A DNA stretch of 64,000 nt from contig JACFNC010000005.1 of the NCBI GenBank assembly GCA_019455065.1, positions 62,001-126,000 of the forward strand, given 5' to 3'. The first letter of the stretch is position 1. Every line of letters starts with the position of its first letter. Both the position numbers and the translations under genes were made by a program. Below, piece after piece: positions 20,845 through 29,360 of this stretch. The DNA is from Rhodospirillales bacterium. Lineage in GTDB: Bacteria > Pseudomonadota > Alphaproteobacteria > Rhodospirillales > Magnetospirillaceae. A model generated the notes under the pieces. The model searched no databases. It was not told the origin of the DNA and was given only the letters and a program-made list of their open reading frames with translations.

Positions 20845-22503
20845 ATGACTCACAGGGGTGCGAAGGCCGGCGAGCCTGAACTGCGACAGGCGATCCGGAT
20901 CGATTCGGCGACCCGGTCCCTCTACGAAAAGGCCGGCTGGTGGGCGAATGATACCCTGACGCGATGGCTGGCCGATGACGTCTCCCGCGCGGCCGATCGG
21001 CCGGCCGCGAAGTTGGGCGACACGGTCGTCTCCTATCGGGAATTGGTCGAACGAGCCGAACGCTTCGCGCGCGGTCTGCATGACCTTGGCGTGCGGCGGG
21101 GGGATGTCGTCTCCGTCCAACTGCCCAATACGCCGGAATTCCTGATCGCCTATTTCGCCATCACCCGGCTGGGGGCGGTCCTGTCGACGGTCCATATGCC
21201 CTACCGGACCGCGGAAATCCGCACCCTCCTTGGTCACAACGGCTGCGTCGCCTTCATCGGCTACGGCGCTCTCAAGGATTTTGCGCCCGCCCGCGAAGTG
21301 CTCGGCCTAAAGGGGCAGCTGCCGGCGCTTGCCCATGTGATTTCGGTCGGCGAAAACGTTTCCGGCGCCGTCGCGTTCGATGACTTGCTGCGGTCCGATC
21401 GGACGTTGCCGGCGGACGTGGCCGCCGATCCGGCCGACCCGTTCCTTCTGCTGTTCACCTCGGGTACCAGCGCAAGCCCGAAGGCGGTGCCGCTGACCTA
21501 CCAGATGACCTTGGGAAACGCCCGCCTGGGAGCGGGGGAGCATCAGTTTCGCGACGGCGACTCCGTCCTCTCCGTCGCCCCCTTCACCCACCTGCTCGGG
21601 CTCTACGCCCTCCATCTCACCACGCGGGTGGCCGGCACCAGCCTCCTGCTTCCGGTGTTCACGCCGCCCGAACTCGCATCGGCCATCGCCCGCCACCGTC
21701 CCAGCGTGCTGGTTTGTGCCCCTGCCCATCTCGCCGCACTGGTGGCCGCCGGCCTTCTGGACCAGGCAGACCTGTCCTGCATCAGGCTGATCATCACCGC
21801 GGGCAGCGCGCTGTCGCCGGATCTCGCCAGCGTCATCGCGGCGCGACTGCCCAATGGCTTCCTCACCAACCTTTGGGGAATGACCGAGTTGCAGGCCGGC
21901 CTCTACACACGCCCCGGCGATTCGCCGGAAATCGCCAGCACGACCTGCGGACGTGCGGCGCCGGGCGCGGAGGTGCGAATTGCGGATCTGGATGACCAGC
22001 CCGTGGCGCCGGGAGAGGAGGGCGAACTTCAGATTCGGGGCGCCCTGCTGTTCCGGGGCTACTACAACAATGATCTCGCGAACCGCCAAGCCTTCACCGC
22101 CGACGGTTGGTTCCGCAGCGGCGATCTGGCGGTGATCGACGCCGCCGGCAACGTCCGCATTACCGGGCGCAAGACCGACGTCATCAATCGCGGCGGCATC
22201 AAGTACAATCCCCTCGACGTCGAGATCATCCTCGGCAGCCACCCGAAGGTGATGCAGGTCGCCGTGGTCGCATATCCGGATCCGGTTCTCGGACAGCGCG
22301 CCTGCTGCTTCGTCGTACCCGCCGAAGGCCCGCCGCCGACGCTCGATGAACTGTGCGGTCACCTGCTCACCCACGGGGTGTCCAAGGTGAAGCTGCCCGA
22401 GCGCCTGCTTCTGATCGACGAGATGCCGATGACTCCGACACGCAAGATCATGAAGCGACGCTTGTACGAGCGGCTGACGGAAACGCAGGAAAACGCGTCT
22501 TAG
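20845..22503 (+). CDS. AMP-forming acyl-CoA synthetase with atypical P-loop
   Basis: A 552-residue ANL enzyme. A3 reads LLLFTSGTSASPKAVPLTYQ instead of TSGTTGxPKG; the Lys is kept. Then NLWGMTELQAG (A5), GWFRSGDLAVID (A7), RITGRKTDVINRGGIKYNP (A8) and a C-terminal MTPTRKIMKRRL with the catalytic Lys. It is a close paralogue of the 36280 ligase, which has the same SASPKAVPL loop, so the two form a separate branch from the AliA-like pair. GGGAGG lies upstream. Probably activates an aromatic or cyclic acid; the substrate is open. Confidence 0.8.
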   Translation: MTHRGAKAGEPELRQAIRIDSATRSLYEKAGWWANDTLTRWLADDVSRAADRPAAKLGDTVVSYRELVERAERFARGLHDLGVRRGDVVSVQLPNTPEFLIAYFAITRLGAVLSTVHMPYRTAEIRTLLGHNGCVAFIGYGALKDFAPAREVLGLKGQLPALAHVISVGENVSGAVAFDDLLRSDRTLPADVAADPADPFLLLFTSGTSASPKAVPLTYQMTLGNARLGAGEHQFRDGDSVLSVAPFTHLLGLYALHLTTRVAGTSLLLPVFTPPELASAIARHRPSVLVCAPAHLAALVAAGLLDQADLSCIRLIITAGSALSPDLASVIAARLPNGFLTNLWGMTELQAGLYTRPGDSPEIASTTCGRAAPGAEVRIADLDDQPVAPGEEGELQIRGALLFRGYYNNDLANRQAFTADGWFRSGDLAVIDAAGNVRITGRKTDVINRGGIKYNPLDVEIILGSHPKVMQVAVVAYPDPVLGQRACCFVVPAEGPPPTLDELCGHLLTHGVSKVKLPERLLLIDEMPMTPTRKIMKRRLYERLTETQENAS

Positions 22504-22574
22504 CGAGGGGTGGCTCGGCCGGGACAGACGGTGGTCGGAACCTTCCGCCAAGCCAAATCACCCTTTGTCGCGAA

Positions 22575-22629
22575 TTGACAACTTCGCCAAACCCGCCTAC
22601 CGTAATCTAAATGACTGACGAGTCAGTCA
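22575..22629 (+). promoter_or_regulatory. Promoter and perfect-arm operator for orphan binding protein
   Basis: TTGACA (22575-22580), 17 bp, TACCGT (22598-22603), then TGACTGACGAGTCAGTCA (22612-22629). The two 8-bp arms pair without error around a GA centre. This is the cleanest site in the window and sits on the expected transcription start. Confidence 0.72.
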
Positions 22630-22654
22630 CATAAATGATAAAGCGAGGGGAGGT

Positions 22655-23809
22655 GTGAAGATGTTCAAGAAATGGATGACCTCGATTGCCCTGACGGCAG
22701 CGGCCCTTACGGGGGCGGTGAGCGCGCAGGCTGCCGAGGAAATAAAGATCGGGGTGTTCCTGTCGGCCACCGGTGTGATGAGCATCAACGGCGATCCGGA
22801 AAAGAAGTTTCTCGAGACCTATATCGACAAGATCAACAAGGAGGGCGGCGTTCTCGGTCGTCCGATCAAGATGATCATGTACGACGACGGTAGCGACACC
22901 AGCCGTGCCGTCAATTTCGTGAAGAGACTGATCGAGAACGAGGGCGTCGACGTCGTTCTCGGCGGCAGCGGGACGCCGATGAGCATGGCGGTCCTCCCGA
23001 TGGTCGAGAAGGCCGAGATTCCTTACGTCTCGTTCGGCGGCGGCGTGGGAATCGTCGATCCCGTCAAGAAATGGACCTTCAAAAGCCCTCACACCGACCG
23101 GATGGTGGCCGAGCGCGTTTTCGCCGACATGAAGGCGCGGGGCATCAGCAAGATTGCACTCCTTTCCGAGGACGTCGGTTTCGGCAAATCGGGACGCGAT
23201 CAGTCGCTGCGAGTGGCGGACAAACACGGCATGCAGATCATCGCCGATGAGGTGTATTCGCCGAAGGATAGCGACGTCACGCCGCAGCTCACCAAGATCC
23301 GCAACACGCCCGGCGTGCAGGCCCTGTTCGTTTTCGGTACGGGCGCCGGTCCGGCCGTTGCGACGAAGAACATCCGCCAACTCGGCATCAACTGGCCGAT
23401 CTATCAGTCACATGGCGTGTCGTCGAAGGACTTCCTGAAACTGGTTGGCGACGCGGCGGAGGGGACGCGCCTGCCCGGCATCGCGTTGCAGGTCGCCGAC
23501 CAGCTCAAGGACGGGGATCCCCAGAAGGAGATCGCCACGAAGCTCAAGAAACTCTACGAGGACACGCACAAGTCGGAGGCCTCGATCTTCGTCGGTGTGG
23601 CCTTCGATGGCATCAATCTCGCGCTCGACGCGATCAAGCGGGCAGGTTCGACGGACAAGGCCAAGGTGCGAGAGGCCCTCGAAAGCACCAAGGGTCTTGT
23701 CGGAGCCGCCGGCATTTTCAACATGAGCGCAGCCGACCATCTGGGGCTCAGCATCGACAGCCTGCGCATGTTCGAGGTGCGAAACGGGGACTTCAAGCTG
23801 CTTCACTGA
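22655..23809 (+). CDS. Periplasmic substrate-binding protein (Liv-type), orphan
   Basis: A 384-residue binding protein with a signal peptide (MTSIALTAAALTGAVSAQAA, cleavage after AQA likely). The mature part starts EEIKIGVFLSATGVMSINGD. Middle segments SEDVGFGKSGRDQSLRVAD and DVTPQLTKIRNTPGVQALF are typical of aromatic-acid binding members. GTG at 22655 or ATG at 22661 can serve as the start. It has its own promoter/operator but no permease or ATPase genes beside it, so it probably feeds one of the two complete Liv-type importers. Confidence 0.84.
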   Translation: MKMFKKWMTSIALTAAALTGAVSAQAAEEIKIGVFLSATGVMSINGDPEKKFLETYIDKINKEGGVLGRPIKMIMYDDGSDTSRAVNFVKRLIENEGVDVVLGGSGTPMSMAVLPMVEKAEIPYVSFGGGVGIVDPVKKWTFKSPHTDRMVAERVFADMKARGISKIALLSEDVGFGKSGRDQSLRVADKHGMQIIADEVYSPKDSDVTPQLTKIRNTPGVQALFVFGTGAGPAVATKNIRQLGINWPIYQSHGVSSKDFLKLVGDAAEGTRLPGIALQVADQLKDGDPQKEIATKLKKLYEDTHKSEASIFVGVAFDGINLALDAIKRAGSTDKAKVREALESTKGLVGAAGIFNMSAADHLGLSIDSLRMFEVRNGDFKLLH

Positions 23810-23822
23810 CCGTCCGGCCACA

Positions 23823-23854
23823 CTTCCGGCTCGGGCCGTCTCCCGGGCCGGAAG
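23823..23854 (+). terminator. Hairpin after the orphan binding-protein gene
   Basis: CTTCCGGCTCGGG (23823-23835) pairs with 23842-23854 over 13 bp, with one G-U wobble, around the loop CCGTCT. It begins 13 bp after the stop codon. No T-run follows. Likely ends the single-gene transcript before the TetR gene. Confidence 0.5.
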
Positions 23855-23979
23855 CCCCCGGTCGAACCGCCACCGGCCGCCATATGAACCGCGGGTCGCT
23901 TCACTTGACATGAGGTGAGCGGCTCAAATATACCCGTGGTCCTTTCATTCCCTACCGTCACAGCGAAAGGGTTGAGGTC

Positions 23980-24648
23980 GTGAGCGGCGAAATCGTTGCG
24001 GAAGAAGGCGGAACCGCCGACGTGCGATCGGTGGCCGAGAAGCGGCGCGAGCAGATCGTCGACGCGGCCGTGCGCTTGTTCGCCGAGCGCGGATACTTTC
24101 AAACCACCATTGAAGACGTGGCCAACGCGGTCCCGATCAGCAAGGGGTTGGTTTACCGTTACTTCAAGGACAAGAACGATCTACTGTACTTTACGCTGCG
24201 CTACGTGCTCGACAAGTTCGAGTTCGACGAGATTCAGCAAGTGGTCGAGAAAGCCGGGCCTCTCCATGCCTTGATGGAGGTGCTTCGCTTGAATTGCGGG
24301 ATGGCACGCGAGCACACCCTGGAAGTCCTGCTCGCCTACAAGTCGACGAAAGACCTGCTTCCCGAGCAACGCCGCAACATCAAGGTGCTCGAATCCAAGA
24401 TGGCTCGCTTCATCCGGCAATGCCTGGAATCGTGCGTCCATCGCGGCCTCATGACCAAGATCAACACGGACATCATGTCCTATCAGTACATCATGTATGG
24501 CCACGCCTGGGCCCTGAAGAACTGGGCCTTTCGCGACCGTTACACGCCTGACGAATACCTGGCCGAAGGCGAGATGATATTGATCTATCCGTTCCTCACG
24601 GAAGCCGGCAGGCAAGAGTTCTCCAAGATCAGGGCGGCGCGTTCCTGA
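23980..24648 (+). CDS. TetR/AcrR-family regulator, paralogue of the 3347-4069 regulator
   Basis: A 222-residue TetR protein with GTG start. The DNA-binding helices are about residues 21-65 (AVRLFAERGYFQTTIEDVAN, then ISKGLVYRYFKDKNDLLY). The ligand domain ends with HAWALKNWAFRDRYTPDEYL, matching the regulator at 3347. Upstream, TGAGCGGCTCA at 23916-23926 is a short perfect palindrome unlike the regulon site. It may be an own operator, or chance. The 3' end overlaps the convergent CoA-transferase gene by 20 bp. Confidence 0.83.
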   Translation: MSGEIVAEEGGTADVRSVAEKRREQIVDAAVRLFAERGYFQTTIEDVANAVPISKGLVYRYFKDKNDLLYFTLRYVLDKFEFDEIQQVVEKAGPLHALMEVLRLNCGMAREHTLEVLLAYKSTKDLLPEQRRNIKVLESKMARFIRQCLESCVHRGLMTKINTDIMSYQYIMYGHAWALKNWAFRDRYTPDEYLAEGEMILIYPFLTEAGRQEFSKIRAARS

Positions 24649-25891
24649 GACTTTCCGCAAGGTCATCGCGAAATTCGGGCGCGGCGATCGCGATGATGGC
24701 GGCCGCACGCGCCTCCGCGCAGGGTTCGCGAAGGTCGGCGACCCCATGCTCGGTGACCACGAAGTCCACGTCCGACGCCGGACAGGTGACCTTGCTGACC
24801 CGCCGTACGATCCGTGAGGCCCCGTGCAATCCGGCGCGCGACGTCAGGGCTATGATGGAGCGGCCACCGTTGGCCAGTCGGGCGCCACGCGTGAAGTCCT
24901 TCAGCCCGCCGACGCCGCTGATCTGGCGGCTTCCGATGGCTTCGGAGTTGATCTGGCCGAGCAGGTCGACCTCGATCGCCGAGTTGATGGCGACGAACCG
25001 GTTCAGCTCGCGCAACACTCCGGGGGCGTGGGTATAGGCGACGGGCCGGAAGAGCACGTCATCGCGGCCGCCGATGGCCTGATAGAAGCCTTGCGACCCG
25101 AAGGCGATGCCGGTCACCGCGGCGCCGCGGTCGATGGGCTTCCTCGCGCCCGTAATCACTCCGGCCTCCATGAGACGCAGCACGGGCTCGGTCAGCAGGC
25201 CGGAGTGGAAACCGAGGTCGTTCTTCTCGCCCAGCGCAGCCAGCACGGCCGACGGGATGCGACCCATTCCGGTCTGGATGGTGTCGCCATCCCGCACCAG
25301 GGTCGCCACCTGCCGAGCCAAGCGGAGGCTGACCGTATCGGGTTCGTCGTCGGGCGCCTCGGGGAGGGGATGATCGACCTCGACCGCGAAGTCAATCCGG
25401 GATGCCGGAATGGTGGGGCTGCCCGGGGCAGCAGGCATCGCGCGGTTAATCTCGGCCACCACGATGCGAGCACGGTTGAGTGCGGCCGGCACGAAATCGA
25501 CGGAGAGCCCCAGACTGTACTCATGTCGGCTCGACGTCGGCGCCACCTGGATCAGGGCGACGTCGACGGGCGCCTGGCCATATAGGTGACGGTAGATCTC
25601 TCCATACGGCAAAGACAGCAGCCGCGTCGCCCCCCTCGCCACCGTTTCCGCGAGTTCCGGCGTGGCGAAGAACGCGGTCATCGTCGATTGCGGCGCGAAC
25701 GCGGCGGGGTCCCAGCGGTTTATCCCGGGTGGGAAAACCGCAACGTAGGACACGTTCGGCGGACCGCCCCGCTCCCGCAGCGCCGTCAACAACGCGGTCG
25801 GCTCGCCGCTGCCGCCCTGGATGAACACGTTCGCTCCCTCGGACAGCAAATCCGGGAGCGCGCTCGCCGCGATCAACTTCGGCATGACCAT
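24629..25891 (-). CDS. Acetyl-CoA hydrolase/transferase family CoA-transferase (4-hydroxybutyrate/Cat1-like)
   Basis: A 420-residue family I CoA-transferase of the single-chain type. Conserved features include VFIQGGSGEPTALL, DVALIQVAPTSSRHEYSLG, TIQTGMGRIPSAVLAALGE, and LLGQINSEAIGSRQISGVGG with the Glu that becomes the glutamyl-CoA intermediate. C-terminal DFVVTEHGVADLREP is also diagnostic. It would move CoA between a pathway acid and acetyl-CoA or succinyl-CoA, a cheap way to activate a substrate. The start may be 25891 or the Met at 25885. It has its own operator at 25911. Confidence 0.83.
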   Translation of the reverse strand: MVMPKLIAASALPDLLSEGANVFIQGGSGEPTALLTALRERGGPPNVSYVAVFPPGINRWDPAAFAPQSTMTAFFATPELAETVARGATRLLSLPYGEIYRHLYGQAPVDVALIQVAPTSSRHEYSLGLSVDFVPAALNRARIVVAEINRAMPAAPGSPTIPASRIDFAVEVDHPLPEAPDDEPDTVSLRLARQVATLVRDGDTIQTGMGRIPSAVLAALGEKNDLGFHSGLLTEPVLRLMEAGVITGARKPIDRGAAVTGIAFGSQGFYQAIGGRDDVLFRPVAYTHAPGVLRELNRFVAINSAIEVDLLGQINSEAIGSRQISGVGGLKDFTRGARLANGGRSIIALTSRAGLHGASRIVRRVSKVTCPASDVDFVVTEHGVADLREPCAEARAAAIIAIAAPEFRDDLAESLRNAPP

Positions 25892-25910
25892 CTTTGCTTC
25901 ATCGCCAGCA

Positions 25911-25932
25911 TGACCGTTTGGTCATCTCTATA
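25911..25932 (-). promoter_or_regulatory. Operator and -10 for the CoA-transferase gene
   Basis: TGACCGTTTGGTCA (25911-25924) is a 14-bp palindrome with perfect 5-bp arms. On the minus strand it follows TATAGA (25932 to 25927), so it covers the expected start. The -35 is poor. Confidence 0.55.
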
Positions 25933-25996
25933 GGAACCGATCGCGCAGGACAAGGGGCCGTCATCCGCACGCCCTCCCACTCCCCGCCGACCGCGG

Positions 25997-26026
25997 TTGA
26001 CACTTCCGCGCGCCAGGAGGTAATGA
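25997..26026 (+). promoter_or_regulatory. Sigma-70-like promoter for enoyl-CoA hydratase at 26066
   Basis: TTGACA (25997-26002), 18 bp, TAATGA (26021-26026). A single TGACC half-site follows at 26024-26028 without a matching right arm, so it may or may not belong to the regulon. Confidence 0.45.
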
Positions 26027-26065
26027 CCACGGCTGACTTGACGGACACTCGAGGCCGGAGGGGAC

Positions 26066-26839
26066 ATGGCGGACGAAGTCGTATTGGAGAGGCCGGGACA
26101 GCATGTGGCGCTGCTGCGGATCAACAGGCCCGACGCAAAGAACGCCCTGAACGCCGAGGTGCGGCGCCTGCTGGCCGAATCGTTGGAGAGGCTCGGTGCC
26201 GAGCCGGAGACCAGGGCCGTCGTTCTGACCGGCAATGAGGAGGCCTTTGCGGCGGGGGCGGATATCAAGGACATGGCGGAGGCCGGCGCGATCGAACTCA
26301 TGGCGCGCAACAACCACCTGCTCTGGCGGGCGATCGCGCAGTGTCCGAAACCGATCATCGCCGCCGTGAATGGCTATGCCTGGGGCGGCGGCTGCGAGCT
26401 GGCGATGCATGCCGACATCATCGTGGCGGGAGAGAACGCAAGCTTCGCCCAGCCCGAGGTCAAGGTCGGCATCATGCCCGGGGCCGGAGGCACTCAACGC
26501 CTCATGCGGACGGTCGGCAAGTACAAGGCCATGCTCATGCTGATGACCGGCCAGCCCGTCTCCGGCCTCGAGGCGGAACGTATGGGCTTGGCCAGCACCG
26601 TCGTTCCGGATTCCGAAGTGCTCGACAAGGCGATCACCATTGCCACCGCCATCGCCCGTATGCCGCCGCTGGCGATCGCCCAGATCAAGGAGGTGGCGCT
26701 GGCGGGCCAGGATGCCTCGCTGGAAACGGCGCTGATGCTGGAGCGAAAGGCCTTTCACCTGCTGTTCGCCAGTCGGGATCAGAAAGAGGGCATGCGCGCC
26801 TTCATGGAGAAGAGAAAGCCGACCTACGAAGGTCGGTGA
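26066..26839 (+). CDS. Enoyl-CoA hydratase (crotonase family)
   Basis: A 257-residue crotonase-fold hydratase that adds water to a 2-enoyl-CoA. The oxyanion segments are FAAGADIKDMAEAG and YAWGGGCELAMHADII. Both catalytic Glu residues are present, in GGGCEL and AQPEVKVGIMPGAGGTQRL. C-terminal GLASTVVPDSEVLDKA is typical. The ribosome site GGAGGGG lies right before the ATG. It works between the acyl-CoA dehydrogenases and a hydroxyacyl-CoA dehydrogenase. Confidence 0.88.
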   Translation: MADEVVLERPGQHVALLRINRPDAKNALNAEVRRLLAESLERLGAEPETRAVVLTGNEEAFAAGADIKDMAEAGAIELMARNNHLLWRAIAQCPKPIIAAVNGYAWGGGCELAMHADIIVAGENASFAQPEVKVGIMPGAGGTQRLMRTVGKYKAMLMLMTGQPVSGLEAERMGLASTVVPDSEVLDKAITIATAIARMPPLAIAQIKEVALAGQDASLETALMLERKAFHLLFASRDQKEGMRAFMEKRKPTYEGR

Positions 26840-26912
26840 CGCCCGCCGCCGCCCACTGTGACCTGATGTTCATTCCGCCGCGCAAGCGGGGGACTCGTCG
26901 TGCCGCGCCGCC

Positions 26913-26963
26913 TTGACAAGGTTTGCGGCTTTTCATATCGTCCTTGTGGTGACCAGCCGGTCA
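26913..26963 (+). promoter_or_regulatory. Promoter and operator for the 27059 acyl-CoA dehydrogenase
   Basis: TTGACA (26913-26918), 17 bp, TATCGT (26936-26941), then TGACCAGCCGGTCA (26950-26963) with perfect 5-bp arms around AGCC. Same spacing as at 22575 and 20764. Confidence 0.65.
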
Positions 26964-27058
26964 ATCGTCCTGGAAACGGCGACCCTGCCGCTGGTGCGCC
27001 ATCCGGGCACCGGCATGCCCGCGCCTTGCCAGAGATTTCATGCTGTTTCGGAGCGCCC

Positions 27059-28225
27059 ATGGACTTCGAGTTCGACGAGACCCAGGTTCAAATTCGCGAC
27101 TCGATCCAGAAAATCTGCGCCGCCTATGGCGACGAGTACTGGCTGGAAAAGGATCGCCACGGCGGGTTTCCCGACGACTTCGCCCGCGACATCGCCGAAG
27201 CCGGATGGCTGGGGATCGCCCTTCCCGAGCGCTATGGCGGCGCCGGCCTGGGCGTGACCGAGGCCGCCATCATGATGATGGCCATCGCCGAATCGGGCGC
27301 TGGTTTCGCCGGCGCCTCGGCGGTGCATATCAACATCTTCGGTCTCAAGCCGGTGGCGGTGCATGGCACCGAGGAACAGAAGCGTGCCTGGTTGCCCCCG
27401 ATCATCCGCGGCGAGCACAGGGCGTGCTTCGGCGTCACCGAGCCCAATGCGGGGCTCGATACCGCCCGCATCCAGACCCGTGCCGAACGCCAAGGCGGTG
27501 AGTATCTGGTTCATGGCGCCAAGATCTGGACCTCGACCGCCCAGAGCGCTAACAAGATCCTTCTCTTGGCGAGGACCGCGCCCCTCGAAGCCACCCCAAA
27601 TCCGATCGACGGGCTGACCCTCTTCTACACCGATCTCGACCGCCGTCACGTTCAGGTCAAGGAAATCGAAAAGATGGGCCGCAAGGCCGTGGACTCCAAC
27701 ATGGTGTTCATCGACGGCCTGCGCGTTCCGGTCGACCACCGTATCGGTGAGGAGGGGAAGGGGTTCCGTTATCTGCTCGAGGGCTTCAACCCCGAACGCA
27801 TCCTGATTGCCGCCGAGGCGGTCGGGCTGGGCCGCGCGGCCCTCAGGAAAGCCACCCAATACGCCAAGGAGCGGCATGTATTCGGCCGACCGATCGGCCA
27901 GAATCAAGGCATTCAACACCCGCTGGCGCGCAGTTGGGCGGAGCTCGAGGCAGCCAACCTGATGCTCTTCAAGGCCGCCGCGCTCTACGACGCCGGCCGG
28001 CCATGCGGCGCGGAGGCCAACGCGGCGAAATATTTGGCCGCGGAGGCGGGGTTTCATGCCTGTGAGACCGCCGTCATGGTTCATGGCGGCATGGGCTATG
28101 CCAAGGAGTATCATGTGGAGCGCTACATGCGCGAGGTCATGATTCCGCGGCTCGCGCCGGTGAGCCGGGAACTGGTCCTGTCCTTCCTTGCCGAGCGCGT
28201 CCTGGGGTTGCCGAAGTCCTATTGA
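27059..28225 (+). CDS. Acyl-CoA dehydrogenase, long-chain/IVD-like active-site type
   Basis: A 388-residue acyl-CoA dehydrogenase starting MDFEFDETQVQIRDSIQK. FAD segment CFGVTEPNAGLDTARIQT is intact. At the C-terminus the usual YEGTxEI is replaced by REVMIPRLAPVSREL, so the catalytic Glu is not there. A Glu in LEGFNPERILIAAE matches the alternative helix position used by isovaleryl- and long-chain enzymes. The longer upstream frame is non-coding-like; ATG 27059 fits the family. Likely oxidises a branched or cyclic acyl-CoA. It is followed by an enoyl-CoA hydratase after 90 bp. Confidence 0.84.
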   Translation: MDFEFDETQVQIRDSIQKICAAYGDEYWLEKDRHGGFPDDFARDIAEAGWLGIALPERYGGAGLGVTEAAIMMMAIAESGAGFAGASAVHINIFGLKPVAVHGTEEQKRAWLPPIIRGEHRACFGVTEPNAGLDTARIQTRAERQGGEYLVHGAKIWTSTAQSANKILLLARTAPLEATPNPIDGLTLFYTDLDRRHVQVKEIEKMGRKAVDSNMVFIDGLRVPVDHRIGEEGKGFRYLLEGFNPERILIAAEAVGLGRAALRKATQYAKERHVFGRPIGQNQGIQHPLARSWAELEAANLMLFKAAALYDAGRPCGAEANAAKYLAAEAGFHACETAVMVHGGMGYAKEYHVERYMREVMIPRLAPVSRELVLSFLAERVLGLPKSY

Positions 28226-28315
28226 CGGCGTCGCCCGCGCGGGTGCCCCGCCACACGGGCGGACGCGCCGCCTCAGACCAACCCATCCCGCCTATGTTCT
28301 TGAACAGGAGCCGAC

Positions 28316-29077
28316 ATGTTTACAACGGTCATCGAAGGGGCGTCCCTGATCGTCACGATGGCGAGGCCGCCGGCGAACGCCATCAACGAGCAATGGATCG
28401 ACGACCTGACGCGCATTCTCGACGAACACGAGGAACGCGAAGACCTGCGGGTCGTGCGGTTTCGGTCGGGCCTTTCGCTGTTCTGCGCCGGAGCGGATAT
28501 CGACATGCTTGCCGAGCGGTTGGCGAGCGAGGATGGCGTCGCCAGAATGGTCGATACGGTTCGCCGGCTGCAGGGCGTTTTCGCACGCATAGAACGCTCG
28601 CCGCTGGTGTCGGTCGCCGAGATAAACGGCGTGGCGCTGGGGGGCGGGTGTGAATGGGCCTTGTCCTGCGACATTCGGCTCGCCTCCGAAGAGGCGAAGA
28701 TCGGTCTGCCGGAAGGGCGCCTCGGGCTGTTGCCTGCGGCCGGCGGCACCCAGCGCCTCACCAAGTTGTGCGGTGCGACGGTCGCGCGCCGTCTGATACT
28801 GGGAAACGAGGTCGTCGGCGGGAGCGAGGCGGCGGCAATCGGCTTGGCGACCTGGTGTTGCCCCGCCGACCGCCTGCCATCGCTGGCTCGGGAGGTTTCC
28901 GACAGGATCGCCGCAACGCCGAAGGCCGCGCTCTGGGCGAACAAGCGCTGCATCGCAGCCGCCCAGGATCGCAACGTGGATGGTTTCGAGCTCGAGGTCG
29001 ACATGACCCGCGCCCTTTACAAGACTCCCGAGGCCATCGAGCGGCTGAACGCGTTTCTCGCCCGCCGGAAGAAATAG
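28316..29077 (+). CDS. Enoyl-CoA hydratase/isomerase (crotonase family)
   Basis: A 253-residue crotonase-fold enzyme. CAGADIDMLAERL and NGVALGGGCEWALSCDIRLA form the oxyanion hole. Glu is found at both usual positions (GGGCEW and GLPEGRLGLLPAAGG), so hydratase activity is likely. AGGAG precedes the ATG. It is the second gene of the unit started by the 27059 dehydrogenase. Confidence 0.86.
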   Translation: MFTTVIEGASLIVTMARPPANAINEQWIDDLTRILDEHEEREDLRVVRFRSGLSLFCAGADIDMLAERLASEDGVARMVDTVRRLQGVFARIERSPLVSVAEINGVALGGGCEWALSCDIRLASEEAKIGLPEGRLGLLPAAGGTQRLTKLCGATVARRLILGNEVVGGSEAAAIGLATWCCPADRLPSLAREVSDRIAATPKAALWANKRCIAAAQDRNVDGFELEVDMTRALYKTPEAIERLNAFLARRKK

Positions 29078-29112
29078 CGCCCGCCCGGTGAAGGGGGCAT
29101 GGCGGGAAAGCT

Positions 29113-29136
29113 GGGGTGGGCGGTGCCGCCCACCCC
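29113..29136 (+). terminator. GC-rich hairpin ending the 27059-29077 unit
   Basis: A perfect 10-bp stem, GGGGTGGGCG pairing with CGCCCACCCC, encloses a 4-nt loop GTGC and starts 36 bp after the stop. TAGTTT follows, giving a short T-rich tail. Confidence 0.6.
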
Positions 29137-29280
29137 TAGTTTCACGGCTCAGGGTGTCCGGGAGGGCCGTGAGAATGACTGTACAGTTACCTCTTCAAGC
29201 GTAATTGGTCAACTAGGTTTCCTCGCCCCGATCAGGTCTTCCTGCCTCTTTCCCGGCCCGTAGGCGTTGTTCGTCGCCTA

Positions 29281-29322
29281 TTGACAACTCCCGATGGCGC
29301 TGAAAAACTGAATAGTCAGTCA
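29281..29322 (+). promoter_or_regulatory. Promoter and operator for the 29361 dehydrogenase unit
   Basis: TTGACA (29281-29286), 17 bp, AAAACT (29304-29309), then TGAATAGTCAGTCA (29309-29322). The right arm GTCAGTCA is a full half-site; the left arm is short. The same TTGACA-N17-AAAACT pair occurs at 15258-15230 on the other strand. Confidence 0.58.
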
Positions 29323-29360
29323 GCAGGCGCGCCGCATGTTCCGTGCCAATGGGGGCCGAT

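Noticed and set aside
23916-23926. TGAGCGGCTCA palindrome upstream of the second TetR as a regulon site
   Set aside because: Short and different from TGAM-N6-KTCA; could be chance in GC-rich DNA.
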